Shown piece by piece: positions 18,968 to 28,153 of a DNA stretch of 64,000 nucleotides. Source of the DNA: Terriglobia bacterium (lineage in GTDB: Bacteria; Acidobacteriota; Terriglobia; Versatilivoradales; Versatilivoraceae); contig JAKUNG010000002.1 of the NCBI GenBank assembly GCA_022452285.1, positions 21,716-85,715 on the forward strand, given 5' to 3'. Each line of letters starts with the position of its first letter. Position 1 is the first letter of the stretch. The translations under genes were made by a program, and so were the position numbers. The notes under the pieces are model-generated. The model had not been told where the DNA came from, did not search any database, and saw only the letters and a program-made list of their open reading frames with translations.

Positions 18968-19142
18968 GATTTTTCACCTAACATGAGTGTCCTATCATTG
19001 ATAATGGGTAACATCTGGTCTCTATTTTTCTGGCACATTTTCAACAAAAAAGATTTACCTAAATTTTTATGTGTAAAATTATTTGATAAATCTTATTTGA
19101 TCTAACCTTATTAATCGTTTATCAGAATTTATTATTATTATT

Positions 19143-20354
19143 GTGGAAAACAAATCGAGTTTTAAGTTTCAGTGGCGACGAAACCAATTCGCTGTAACCT
19201 TATCAGCAGCTTGTTACGGTGCTGGATTCACGTTGGCTATGCCATTACTACCACTATACATACAACAGCTTGGAGTGACCTCTCCCACAAAAATCGCTAT
19301 ATGGTCTGGAATTTTGATTGGTATTAGCCCTTTAATAGCATCATTTGTTGGACCTTTTTGGGGAAAGCTAGCTGATCAATATGGTTTGAAGATCAATGCT
19401 ATTCGAATTTCCACAGCTTTATTCATTCTCTGGGCTCTTATGGGTCTCTCAAGAAATGTATACGAGCTATTAATTTTGCGAATATTCTCTGGTCTATTTG
19501 GTGGTTTTGGATCACTTTCAGTATCTCTACTGACCCAATCCTGTCCTCCGAATAAAGTAAGTGGGGCAATTGGATCCCTGCAAGCTACACAAACGATTAG
19601 CTTAGCTTTAGGCCCATTAGCAGGAGGAATTTTGGCTGGATGGCTTGGAATTAGATATACATTTTTCGTTACATCTGGACTTTGTCTAATAACCCTACTA
19701 CTTTTTCAAATTCTATATAAAAATACGAAAGTGAGGCCCAACCTTCCAGTCGATCAATGGTCCCCAACATTTTTAAAAGGAATATTAAGATTATTTCAAT
19801 TACCTTATTTTAAGATTTTTGCTGTTCTCTTATTGACTACTTCTATAATTGAGAGAACCTTTCTTGCTGCAATTCCTTTATTGGTAAACACTTTAACCAA
19901 AAACCCTCTCCATATAGCTCCTATAGCTGGGCTGATTTTATCTTTAGCAGCGTGCGGTGAGGGCTTTGCCGCTTGGTATTCTGGCAAAAAAATTAGGGAA
20001 ATTCCGACCCGAATACTATTCTTAAGACGTCTTTTTTTTGGATTTATAATTTGTGTAGGCCTAATTTTTATTCAGACTAACTTACAACTACTTATCCTTC
20101 GTCTGCTTTTAGCTATTCTTGCTGGAGGAATTATTACAATTTCATATGGTAAGGCCAACCAAATCATACCTGATAATCAAAGAGCCACAGCCTTTGCTCT
20201 ACTTTCTAGTTTTATGATGTTTGGTAATGCTTTTGGCCCCTTTATTGCTGGAGTATCAGCATCCATCAATTTTCAGTTTGTGTTTCTTGTAGATGCCATT
20301 CTTTACACTGCTCTTTTTGTATTAGTTTATAAAACTATTAGAGAAGAAGACTAA
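19143..20354 (+). CDS. Major facilitator superfamily transporter
   Basis: 403 residues with about 12 hydrophobic helices in two halves separated by a polar loop near residues 195-215. FWGKLADQYGLK (about 75-86) is the conserved cytoplasmic loop motif of MFS proteins, and RIFSGLFGGFGS with the LGPLAGGILAGWLGIR region resembles the drug/proton antiporter groups. It probably exports a drug-like or metabolite substrate using the proton gradient. The start is taken as GTG at 19143 (MENKSSFKFQWRRN); the ribosome site is poor, with only TTA repeats upstream. It ends 20 bases from the convergent yjbQ-like gene. Confidence 0.83.
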   Translation: MENKSSFKFQWRRNQFAVTLSAACYGAGFTLAMPLLPLYIQQLGVTSPTKIAIWSGILIGISPLIASFVGPFWGKLADQYGLKINAIRISTALFILWALMGLSRNVYELLILRIFSGLFGGFGSLSVSLLTQSCPPNKVSGAIGSLQATQTISLALGPLAGGILAGWLGIRYTFFVTSGLCLITLLLFQILYKNTKVRPNLPVDQWSPTFLKGILRLFQLPYFKIFAVLLLTTSIIERTFLAAIPLLVNTLTKNPLHIAPIAGLILSLAACGEGFAAWYSGKKIREIPTRILFLRRLFFGFIICVGLIFIQTNLQLLILRLLLAILAGGIITISYGKANQIIPDNQRATAFALLSSFMMFGNAFGPFIAGVSASINFQFVFLVDAILYTALFVLVYKTIREED

Positions 20355-20373
20355 CATAAAGAAGATAGAGAGG

Positions 20374-20793
20374 TTACTCTCCAATGAATTGAAGAACAAC
20401 CTCTCTATTTCGAGGCTTATTGTCAAAATCAATAAGGATTACTTGCTGCCAAGTGCCCCTCATTAAATGTTTACTCCTAAAAGGAATCTGTAATGAAGGA
20501 CCGAGAAAAGCAGCTCGCATATGAGAAAATCCATTACCATCCCCCCAACGAGCATTATGAGCATACTGATCTGACTCGGGGAAAATCCTCTCAAGGGCAT
20601 TCTTCATATCCTGAACACACCCTGGTTCATATTCAATAGTTGTTAATCCGGCTGTTGATCCTGGAATAAACAGACTGACAATACCGGTATTAATATCCTG
20701 CTCAACTAGTATTTCCTCTACCTTGTTAGTCAAATCAACTACATCACTGTATCCATTGGTTGAAACAGTGATCGTTTTAGTTTGAACTGCCAT
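20374..20793 (-). CDS. YjbQ / UPF0047 family protein
   Basis: 139 residues of the secondary thiamine-phosphate synthase (YjbQ, UPF0047) family, a small trimeric protein found almost everywhere. It matches the core: FIPGSTAGLTTIEYEPG, then GDGNGFSHMRAAFLG and a C-terminal RGTWQQVILIDFDNKPRNR. Family members have weak thiamine-phosphate synthase activity in vitro, but the real role is unsettled. The start has GGGGAT 8 bases upstream. It lies 61 bases after the start of the dapF-like gene on the same strand, so it could be the last gene of that group. Confidence 0.88.
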   Translation of the reverse strand: MAVQTKTITVSTNGYSDVVDLTNKVEEILVEQDINTGIVSLFIPGSTAGLTTIEYEPGCVQDMKNALERIFPESDQYAHNARWGDGNGFSHMRAAFLGPSLQIPFRSKHLMRGTWQQVILIDFDNKPRNREVVLQFIGE

Positions 20794-20854
20794 ATTTAGA
20801 TCCCCTAACTAACCCTCAAGCATTAGAACTACATATTAAAGTTAAATACTAGGC

Positions 20855-21715
20855 TTACAAATTTTCTTTGTAATATTTTCCTTCAAAAACTAAATGTGCA
20901 GCACCAGTAAGTGATAAGTTATTTTCACTATTCCAACAAACCTCTGAAGCCCCTCCAGAGCTTTCAACCTGAACCTTCCGTTCCGTAAAACCAGCTAGTA
21001 CGCTAGCAACCAGAGCGGCACATGCTCCAGTTCCAGAGAAATTAGTTTGACCTACACCCCGTTCCCAAAAACGGACTTCAATTTTCTTTGGATTTTTAAC
21101 TTGAATAAATTCAACATTCGTCCGGCTAGCAAAACCTGGATGAGATTCTATTTTTTTTCCTAAGGACATCCAGTCTAAGGAATTTAAATCGTCGACAAAA
21201 AGCGAACAATGCGGATTTCCTATGGATGAAACAATAATCTTATAATTCGATTTACCAATCTTTATCTGATCATGATTATTTGTTAAACCAGCCTGACTTG
21301 GAGTATAACCCATTCTCTTGAGGTCTAAAATTGGCTCTCCCATCTCTTGATAAAACGAATATTTTGGAAAGTTTGACGAAATATACTGAAGCCGTTTAAG
21401 ACCAGCTTTTGTGTTTATATAGATACTTTTATTCGAGTCATGTCCTCTATGAATTAGGAGCGCTGCCAAACAACGTAATCCATTTCCCGACACCTCTGCC
21501 TCAGTACCATTGGAATTAAAAATTTGCATTGATGCTGTAATCTCTGAAGACAAACCTTCTTTATCAAAAAAAATCACACCATCTGCTCCAACGCTAAATC
21601 TACGTTTACAAAAGTTCTTAGCAAACAGGGAGTAATCATTTTTGGAAATTTGAGTCGAGTTTACCACCATAAAATCATTACCGAGCCCATGTAACTTTGC
21701 GAAACAAATAACCAT
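20855..21715 (-). CDS. Diaminopimelate epimerase homologue lacking both catalytic cysteines
   Basis: 286 residues of DapF fold. FAKLHGLGNDFMVVN, FNSNGTEAE, SIGNPHCSLFVDD and ERGVG are clear DapF landmarks. In DapF enzymes (for example Haemophilus influenzae Cys73 and Cys217) one catalytic thiol sits in CGNGxR and the other in CGSG or CGTG. Here these are Ser76 (EVSGNGLRC) and Ser227 (NFSGTGAC), and the usual substrate-binding Glu of GxGET is Gln223. Both serines and the glutamine are confirmed in the DNA (TCG, TCT, CAA). It probably does not racemise DAP by the two-thiol mechanism; a changed isomerase, like the cysteine-free PhzF relatives, is possible. No other lysine gene is adjacent. Confidence 0.8.
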   Translation of the reverse strand: MVICFAKLHGLGNDFMVVNSTQISKNDYSLFAKNFCKRRFSVGADGVIFFDKEGLSSEITASMQIFNSNGTEAEVSGNGLRCLAALLIHRGHDSNKSIYINTKAGLKRLQYISSNFPKYSFYQEMGEPILDLKRMGYTPSQAGLTNNHDQIKIGKSNYKIIVSSIGNPHCSLFVDDLNSLDWMSLGKKIESHPGFASRTNVEFIQVKNPKKIEVRFWERGVGQTNFSGTGACAALVASVLAGFTERKVQVESSGGASEVCWNSENNLSLTGAAHLVFEGKYYKENL

Positions 21716-21829
21716 TCTTAACTCAAATAGAAGGTATAGAAAGAGTTTAAATTTTTTTGATTTTCTAAACGGTGCAGGTCTTAAATCATCCTATTATATC
21801 TTGAAGATTTAAACAAAAATTTCTACCTT

Positions 21830-22729
21830 TTAAAATTCAGTCAATTGTTTAAATTGGAGAAAACGTTCTTCGATCTCTGAATACTTAAGGCTTATCAACC
21901 GATTCAGGCTAAATTCCTCTACATTAAAGGAAGCTAAAACTGAGCCATATATTACAGCTCTCCTTAACGTTTGATTATTTATTTCACCAGATTTCGCCAA
22001 GAATCCTACAAAACCTCCAGCAAAGCTGTCTCCAGCTCCTGTTGGATCAAGAACGGCACATAGAGGATAAGCTGGTGCACTAAAGATTGATTTAGAGTCA
22101 TACATTGAGACTCCATACTCACCCTTTTTTACCACTAGGACCCGCGGACCCCACTCAATAATTTTTTTTGCAGCCACATTTAAATTGTGTTCATCTGTAA
22201 GCATTCTTGCTTCGCCATCATTAATAATTAAAATGTCTACTAATTTAAGAACTTCTCGAAGTTCAGGCAGCCTAGATTCAATCCAATAATTCATCGTGTC
22301 ACAAATAACAAGTTTCGGCGATTTCATCTGGGCAACCACCTGTTTTTGCAATAAAGGATCAATATTTCCTAAGAAGACAAAGTCTGTATTTTGATAACTA
22401 TCAGGAATTTCAGGCCTGAAGTTTTCAAAAACGTTTAATTCAGTATTTAAAGTTTTCGCCTCATTAAGAGCAGTTCCATATTTTCCCTGCCATCGAAATG
22501 TTTTACCTTCAACTCTTTGAAGACCCTGAATATTAATATTGAATTTTCTAAACATATCCAAATTTTCTTCTGGAAAATCCTCCCCAACTACAGCTACCAT
22601 TTGGACCAGAGTGAAAAACCTTGCGGCCAAAGAAAAATAGGAGGCTGAACCTCCTAAAACCTCATTCACTCTTCCTAAAGGAGTTTCTACACTATCAAAA
22701 GCAACTGACCCTACAACCAAAACTGACAT
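21830..22729 (-). CDS. PfkB-family carbohydrate/nucleoside kinase
   Basis: 299 residues of ribokinase fold. The N-terminal VLGGSASYFSLAARFF corresponds to PfkB signature 1 and LDPTGAGDSFAGGF (Asp228 to Asp234) to signature 2, with Asp234 as the catalytic base. AAAGGAG precedes the ATG by about 11 bases. It lies 20 bases after the methylthioadenosine phosphorylase gene, so a role with the products adenine/adenosine or a sugar phosphate is likely. Adenosine-kinase-like activity is a reasonable guess. Ribose or another sugar is equally possible on sequence alone. Confidence 0.82.
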   Translation of the reverse strand: MSVLVVGSVAFDSVETPLGRVNEVLGGSASYFSLAARFFTLVQMVAVVGEDFPEENLDMFRKFNINIQGLQRVEGKTFRWQGKYGTALNEAKTLNTELNVFENFRPEIPDSYQNTDFVFLGNIDPLLQKQVVAQMKSPKLVICDTMNYWIESRLPELREVLKLVDILIINDGEARMLTDEHNLNVAAKKIIEWGPRVLVVKKGEYGVSMYDSKSIFSAPAYPLCAVLDPTGAGDSFAGGFVGFLAKSGEINNQTLRRAVIYGSVLASFNVEEFSLNRLISLKYSEIEERFLQFKQLTEF

Positions 22730-22748
22730 TTTTCGTCGTCTCCTTTAA

Positions 22749-23621
22749 TTAAACTGAATTTATATATTTTCCAACTAGTAATTGAAGTTTTTTAAGAGTC
22801 TCCTTCGGGATACTAGAGTGATCAGTCAGAATGGCAGATTTTAACGCTGATCGACATTTACATTCGGGCCCATCATCAGGTAGGGTTCCTATCGTTGCCC
22901 TAATTAAATTTTGGGCATTTTCACTATTCTTATTTAATACTTCAATAACTTGATCAACTGTTACAGCATCATGATCAGGATGCCAGCAATCATAATCTGT
23001 AACTAGTGCTATAGTCGAATAACAAATTTCAGCTTCTCGGGCTAATTTTGCCTCTTGAAGATTTGTCATTCCAATAATGTCCATATTCCAGCTGCGATAT
23101 AGATTTGATTCTGCAAGGGTTGAAAATGCGGGTCCTTCCATACATAAATAAGTTCCACCACGTTTAATTGAAATTGAAAGTGGTTTTGAAGCCTCCACTA
23201 TTTTTGTGCCCAAACTAGGGCAAACTGGCTCTGAAAAGCCAATATGAGCTACCAAGCCTTCTCCAAAAAAACTTGAAACTCTTCCTCGAGTTCTATCAAA
23301 AAACTGGTCTGGAAGAATTATATCCAGAGGTTTATGTTCATCTTTCAACGACCCAACAGCACTTGCAGAAATAATGCTTTCAACTCCTAACATTTTCATG
23401 CCATAAATATTGGCTCGAAAATTCAAATCCGAAGGAAGGATACTATGTCCACGTCCATGTCTCGCTAAAAAGACCACTGATTTCCCTTCAATCTCTCCAA
23501 TAACAAAAGCATCCGATGGTGATCCAAAAGGGGTTTTAAGTATAATTTCCCTAGTCTTTTGAAGACCTGCCATTTGATACAATCCACTCCCGCCTATGAC
23601 TCCAATCCTGATAGCTTCCAA
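22749..23621 (-). CDS. mtnP: S-methyl-5'-thioadenosine phosphorylase
   Basis: 290 residues, trimeric purine phosphorylase family. Splits methylthioadenosine (from polyamine or homoserine-lactone synthesis) into adenine and methylthioribose-1-phosphate. [11 protein letters not shown] and [21 protein letters not shown] bind phosphate; [19 protein letters not shown] and [17 protein letters not shown] follow the family order, and the TDYDCW segment with its aspartates indicates preference for 6-amino purines (MTAP rather than guanosine/inosine phosphorylase). The start is TTG at 23621 with GGAGG 7 bases upstream. Other methionine-salvage genes (mtnA and so on) are not visible here. Confidence 0.9.
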   Translation of the reverse strand: MEAIRIGVIGGSGLYQMAGLQKTREIILKTPFGSPSDAFVIGEIEGKSVVFLARHGRGHSILPSDLNFRANIYGMKMLGVESIISASAVGSLKDEHKPLDIILPDQFFDRTRGRVSSFFGEGLVAHIGFSEPVCPSLGTKIVEASKPLSISIKRGGTYLCMEGPAFSTLAESNLYRSWNMDIIGMTNLQEAKLAREAEICYSTIALVTDYDCWHPDHDAVTVDQVIEVLNKNSENAQNLIRATIGTLPDDGPECKCRSALKSAILTDHSSIPKETLKKLQLLVGKYINSV

Positions 23622-23658
23622 GGAAATACCTCCAAAATTTTATCTTGAAAATAGGTTT

Positions 23659-24060
23659 TCAACTAATACCCTCTTCAACCAATTCAATCAAAACTCCATT
23701 AGTAGATTTAGGATGAAGAAATACAACTTTCTGTCCCTTATATCCTGACTTAGACACCTCTTCTAATACCTCAAGACCAACTTTCTTTAATGCTTTTATT
23801 TTTTTTTCTATATTTTCGACCCTAAAACAAATATGGTGAACCCCTTCCCCACGTTTATCCAAAAATTTACTGATTGGCGATGATTTTTCTGTTGGTTCCA
23901 ACAGCTCAATTTTACTTTCTCCTATCGGCAACATAACCATTCGCACCTTATGTTCCTTAATAATAGTAGGTTTTTCTATTTTAAGACCCATACCTGCATG
24001 GTATTTCACTGCTGCATTCTCTAGGGATTTAACTGCAATACCAATGTGATCAATTATCAT
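23659..24060 (-). CDS. mce: Methylmalonyl-CoA epimerase
   Basis: 133 residues, VOC-fold protein with two beta-alpha-beta-beta-beta modules. It inverts (R)- and (S)-methylmalonyl-CoA in propionate or branched-chain amino-acid breakdown. The metal ligands are visible as His5 (DHIGIAV), His75 or His76 (VHHICFRV) and Glu126 (LIELVEEG), plus a mid-protein ELLEP strand. The length and the VEN-K pattern match short bacterial epimerases closely. It leads the minus-strand group mce-mtnP-pfkB-dapF-like. No methylmalonyl-CoA mutase or propionyl-CoA carboxylase is in the window. The AGGGG site is very close (about 4 bases) to the ATG. Confidence 0.9.
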   Translation of the reverse strand: MIIDHIGIAVKSLENAAVKYHAGMGLKIEKPTIIKEHKVRMVMLPIGESKIELLEPTEKSSPISKFLDKRGEGVHHICFRVENIEKKIKALKKVGLEVLEEVSKSGYKGQKVVFLHPKSTNGVLIELVEEGIS

Positions 24061-24353
24061 TTTTCCCCTGATCTTTAAAATGAATCCTTAGTATTGTCTA
24101 TTTATTAAATATTTTTTTTAGTTAATATTCATAATAGAAATAAGAGGTGAATTTTAACCAAATATTATTTTTCTTAATAGCTATTTCAAAAATTTATAAT
24201 CACAAAAACTCTGTAAATGATATTTTGACCTTTACATAAATATCACTAAAGATTTTATTTCAATAGAAGAATTTTGATTTTTTAGTGATTCATTAACAAA
24301 CTATGCTAGGATTCAGATTTATCGAAATAAGACTAGCAAGTTTTACAAACATA

Positions 24354-26339
24354 ATGCTTTATTCCTTAACTGAAACTATTAAAGATATCCTTTCTAACCA
24401 TATAAAAGCTCGCTATGATTATGCCATATCTAAGGTTATAGTCGAACAACCCCCTAGAGCAGAACTAGGTGATTTAGCATTCCCATTAGCTTTTGAACTA
24501 GCTAAAAAACTAAGAAATTCACCCAAACTAATAGCTACAGAAATCTCACAGGAAATTGGAGAAATTCCTGGTGTTACTAAAGTAACCGTTGCTGGAGGAG
24601 GTTACCTTAATTTTTTCTTTAAACGTGGAATATTTCTTCAGGAATTATTTAATTCTCCCAACCTCCCACCTTCAAGGGGAAAATCTCACAAAATTATTTT
24701 AGAACATACTAATATTAACCCTAATAAAGCTGCACATATCGGACACCTTCGAAATGCTATTTTAGGAGACACCTTTGCCCGTTTGCTTCGATATATAGGT
24801 GAAAACGTTGAAGTGCAGAATTACATTGATGATACAGGTGTGCAAGTTGCCGATGTTGTTGTTGGCTTTCAATGTTTAGAAAAAATGAATTTACATGACC
24901 TTAAATCAATTACAACAAACTTTGACTACTATTGCTGGGATCTCTATGCAAAAGTTTCAAGATTTTACGAAGAGAACCCTACAAATAAGTCTCTCCGTTA
25001 TAATGCCCTAAAGGATATTGAACAAGGTCATGGTGAAACATCCAGAATGGCTGATTTTATTTCCACAACTATTGTGCATTGTCACATAAAAACGATGGAA
25101 CGTATTGGTGTTCAATATGATCTACTTCCTAAAGAAAGTGATATCATCCGACTTAATTTTTGGCAGCATGCCTTCCGATTATTGAAGGATTCAGGGGCAC
25201 TTAATTATGAAACCACCGGAAGAAATAAGGGTTGCTGGATAATGAAGCTTAAATCTCCAAATAATAATCAAAAGCCTGATTCAAAAGATGTTTCAGATTA
25301 CGACGAAGATAAAATCATTGTCCGATCAAATGGCACAGTCACATATGTTGGTAAAGACATAGCCTATCAATTGTGGAAATTTGGTCTTCTGGGTATGGAT
25401 TTTTCTTACCACAATTTCTATACGTATTCAGATGGAAAAAGAATTGCCATGACTAACTCTACCCCCTCAAAAGACTCTGCTTCTCCTTATGGGAAAGGAT
25501 TCCAAGTTTATAATGTGATCGATACCAGACAATCTTATCTACAAAATATTGTCAAACTTGGACTTCAAGCTCTATCCTTTAATGAACAAGCTGACAACTC
25601 GACACACTTCTCATATGAAGTAGTCGGTCTCTCTCCAAAGTGTTGTAAAACCCTTGGGATATCCTTATCAGACGAAGACAAAAAGAAGACATTTTTAGAG
25701 GTGTCTGGCAGAAGAGGTCTTGGAGTGAAAGCTGACGATCTAATTGATATTCTCTCAGAAAAATCACAAGAGGAGGTTGCTCAACGAAATCCAGATTTAT
25801 CAGAAGAAGAAACTCAGAAGATCGCTGATTCCATTGCAATTAGTGCTCTTCGGTATTTTTTACTCAAATTCACTCGCAACTCAGTAATTGCCTTTGATTT
25901 TGATGACGCTTTAAATTTTGAAGGAGAAACGGGACCTTATCTTCAATACACTGTAGTTCGAACAAAAAGTGTCTTTCGGAAGGTTGCAGCAGATAACCCT
26001 ACTTTTAACATAAGTACCCTTTCAGATTTTGTGAATAGTGAAGAAGGGGTTAAGTTTCTCAATCGAGAACTTAATGATGACTATTGGCGGTTGATTTATC
26101 TTTCTGCCCAACTTGAATCTACAGTCAGAATTTCAGTCAAAACCTGTGAGCCTGCCGCTGTTGCAAAATATTTATTTACTATGGCACAAGAGCTAAACCA
26201 CTTTTATCACCGCTATAAAATTAAAGACGAAGCAAGTCAAATGAAAAAATCTTTTCTTCTAGTTCTGATGACCATTATTTGTAACCAGTTGGAATTAGGG
26301 CTTAACCTTATGGGAATCTCTGTTCCACCTAGAATGTAA
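24354..26339 (+). CDS. argS: Arginyl-tRNA synthetase
   Basis: 661 residues from the ATG at 24354 (678 from an ATG at 24303; neither has a clear ribosome site, and the shorter form begins at the usual N-terminal tRNA-contact domain). Class I synthetase charging tRNA-Arg. The HIGH motif is AHIGHLRNA; the KMSKS-like loop is SGRRGLGVKADD, as in many ArgS enzymes; the C-terminal DALR anticodon-binding domain starts near FEGETGPYLQYTVVR. It is longer than the Escherichia coli enzyme, with extra sequence in the catalytic half. The gene stands alone between two minus-strand groups. Confidence 0.93.
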   Translation: MLYSLTETIKDILSNHIKARYDYAISKVIVEQPPRAELGDLAFPLAFELAKKLRNSPKLIATEISQEIGEIPGVTKVTVAGGGYLNFFFKRGIFLQELFNSPNLPPSRGKSHKIILEHTNINPNKAAHIGHLRNAILGDTFARLLRYIGENVEVQNYIDDTGVQVADVVVGFQCLEKMNLHDLKSITTNFDYYCWDLYAKVSRFYEENPTNKSLRYNALKDIEQGHGETSRMADFISTTIVHCHIKTMERIGVQYDLLPKESDIIRLNFWQHAFRLLKDSGALNYETTGRNKGCWIMKLKSPNNNQKPDSKDVSDYDEDKIIVRSNGTVTYVGKDIAYQLWKFGLLGMDFSYHNFYTYSDGKRIAMTNSTPSKDSASPYGKGFQVYNVIDTRQSYLQNIVKLGLQALSFNEQADNSTHFSYEVVGLSPKCCKTLGISLSDEDKKKTFLEVSGRRGLGVKADDLIDILSEKSQEEVAQRNPDLSEEETQKIADSIAISALRYFLLKFTRNSVIAFDFDDALNFEGETGPYLQYTVVRTKSVFRKVAADNPTFNISTLSDFVNSEEGVKFLNRELNDDYWRLIYLSAQLESTVRISVKTCEPAAVAKYLFTMAQELNHFYHRYKIKDEASQMKKSFLLVLMTIICNQLELGLNLMGISVPPRM

Positions 26340-26437
26340 TTCTTTAAAACTATGATCAACCCAGTTCAAAAGAAGTTATATTATGACCTCTTGAATACAA
26401 ATGATGTAAAACACTATTCCTCAACTTAATGTTCAAC

Positions 26438-27226
26438 CTAACTACCTGTACTCTGGTAGCCCCTAACACCACAATTCCATATAATTAGAGCCAGTATTAA
26501 AAAACAAAAAGAAACTAAAGGTACAATTGCAAAAAACAATCCAAATTCATTCCTTCCCAAAAAATAGGTTGTCGGATAAAAAGAGGCAAAAGCAAAGGGA
26601 ATGATCCAGCTAAGGAGAAATTGTAAAAAAGAGTTGTAAATAGTAATAGGGTAGCGACCAAAAGGAATCATATTGAAGACAGGTGGGCTCACTCCTACAC
26701 GGTCTTCAAACCAAAAACTTAAACTACTTAGTATTACAAAGACTGATAAATATATAACCACGCCACAAGTAACCATTATCGGAAACAGAATTAAATCAAT
26801 TAAGGTTACTGACAACTGAAGTTTATACCAGGCATAGCCAACCACTATTAATCCTGTAAAAACTTCCTGTAAAGATTCAATTCTAAACGCCTCAAACAAC
26901 ACCTGAAACAAGGAATGAAGTGGTCGTAGTAGGATTTGATCAAACCGACCTTCCATAATGTATCTTTCACCGAATTCATATAAATTCATACTAAGAACAT
27001 TAAAAACCCCTAAGCAGGTTAGGGCAAAGCCATAAATAAAAAGTAATTCCTCAAAACTCCATCCCTGTAAAGAACTAACTCGATAAAACAAGACATAGAG
27101 GAATCCAAAACTAGCAATAGTGGCAATAAAACTTGTAAACAGGGCAATAAAAAAGTCTCCCTGATAAGCTAACCTCGCTTTCAAATATTGGGCAAAATAA
27201 TAAGCTAGAATTTTCAGATGTTTCAT
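26438..27226 (-). CDS. ABC-2 type permease, second subunit
   Basis: 262 residues with six hydrophobic helices, resembling the ABC-2 permease subfamily (ABC2_membrane_6-like) that usually occurs as two permeases plus one ATPase. The N-terminus MKHLKILAYYFAQYLKARL is a positively charged lead into helix 1, and the segment near residue 90 (FGERYIMEGRFDQILLRPL) is a cytoplasmic loop typical of this subfamily. An ATG at 27226 is preferred over an in-frame TTG at 27235. It forms a transporter with the two genes upstream. Exported substrate unknown. Confidence 0.8.
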   Translation of the reverse strand: MKHLKILAYYFAQYLKARLAYQGDFFIALFTSFIATIASFGFLYVLFYRVSSLQGWSFEELLFIYGFALTCLGVFNVLSMNLYEFGERYIMEGRFDQILLRPLHSLFQVLFEAFRIESLQEVFTGLIVVGYAWYKLQLSVTLIDLILFPIMVTCGVVIYLSVFVILSSLSFWFEDRVGVSPPVFNMIPFGRYPITIYNSFLQFLLSWIIPFAFASFYPTTYFLGRNEFGLFFAIVPLVSFCFLILALIIWNCGVRGYQSTGS

Positions 27227-27349
27227 AGAAATCAACTTTTTCTATATTTTTTACTTGTTAGATTAAACTACCATTTCTACTTGGGCTAACATCCTAAAAC
27301 CATTGATCTTAGATGGACTATTTTAATTCAATAAAATGAACTAAGTATC

Positions 27350-28153
27350 TTAGCCTCCTTGTACGGTTAATTTAAGTAGGGCTCTTTTCCAAAAAATCTG
27401 ACCCAAAACTAATAAAATAAAGGTCCATCCCAATCCCATCAAAAGATTTATTTTAAGTTCATCATCACTAAACTTTCCCATATAGATCATTAAAGGGGTA
27501 AAACTAATTAAGTGAAATGGTAACCATTGCGAAATTTTTGCCATTGATTCAGGGAAGAAAGTAATTGGAATTACCAGTCCTGAAAGAATCTCAACCAAAA
27601 CATACTTAGCACGTATCAGACCTAGTATAGAATGCAGATATACAGCACAGGTACCGATCAAAAAGTTAAGTCCAGCAAATATAAGAAAGGAGAAAACTAA
27701 CGCACATAAAAAAGCTATCATCGAAAAAATGGAGGCTGGTGCTTGTAAGGGATAGATGGCAATAATCACCAATGCAGTAGGAACTGTAAACATGAACATT
27801 CTGAAAAAAGATTCTCCCCCTGCAAGAGCAATGTTCATCCACTGATAGTTAACTGGACGGGTCATTTTTCCTGCAATGTGACCTAATAAAATATCATTTG
27901 CTATCTCCCTATCAATATTATTGAAATAAAAAGTACGAATAATAAATCCAACTGAAACATAGGTAATCATTTCTTCAAATGTAAATTGATTCAGGACTCC
28001 TTTGTTCTGGTATACAGCCCTCCAAATAAAATAATATACCGATACATTTACCAAATACGTAACAATTCCGGTGTAATACCTTAATCGATAAGTCAGTATT
28101 TTTAGAAAGGCAATCCGAGCAAACGCTAGATAGGGACGGATCATAAGTTTCAT
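27350..28153 (-). CDS. ABC-2 type permease, first subunit
   Basis: 267 residues, six predicted helices. RPYLAFARIAFLKILTYR leads into helix 1, and a GHIAGKMTRPVNYQW cytoplasmic loop lies near residue 90, matching the paired partner downstream in layout but not closely in sequence. Its ATG overlaps the stop of the ATPase gene by 4 bases (ATGA), so the two are translationally coupled. Two different permeases plus one ATPase imply a heterodimeric ABC-2 exporter. Substrate unknown. Confidence 0.82.
   Translation of the reverse strand: MKLMIRPYLAFARIAFLKILTYRLRYYTGIVTYLVNVSVYYFIWRAVYQNKGVLNQFTFEEMITYVSVGFIIRTFYFNNIDREIANDILLGHIAGKMTRPVNYQWMNIALAGGESFFRMFMFTVPTALVIIAIYPLQAPASIFSMIAFLCALVFSFLIFAGLNFLIGTCAVYLHSILGLIRAKYVLVEILSGLVIPITFFPESMAKISQWLPFHLISFTPLMIYMGKFSDDELKINLLMGLGWTFILLVLGQIFWKRALLKLTVQGG

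Noticed and set aside
20361-20382. GAGAG/CTCTC hairpin between the convergent MFS and YjbQ genes
   Set aside because: Only 5 bp and no T-run; too weak to call a terminator.
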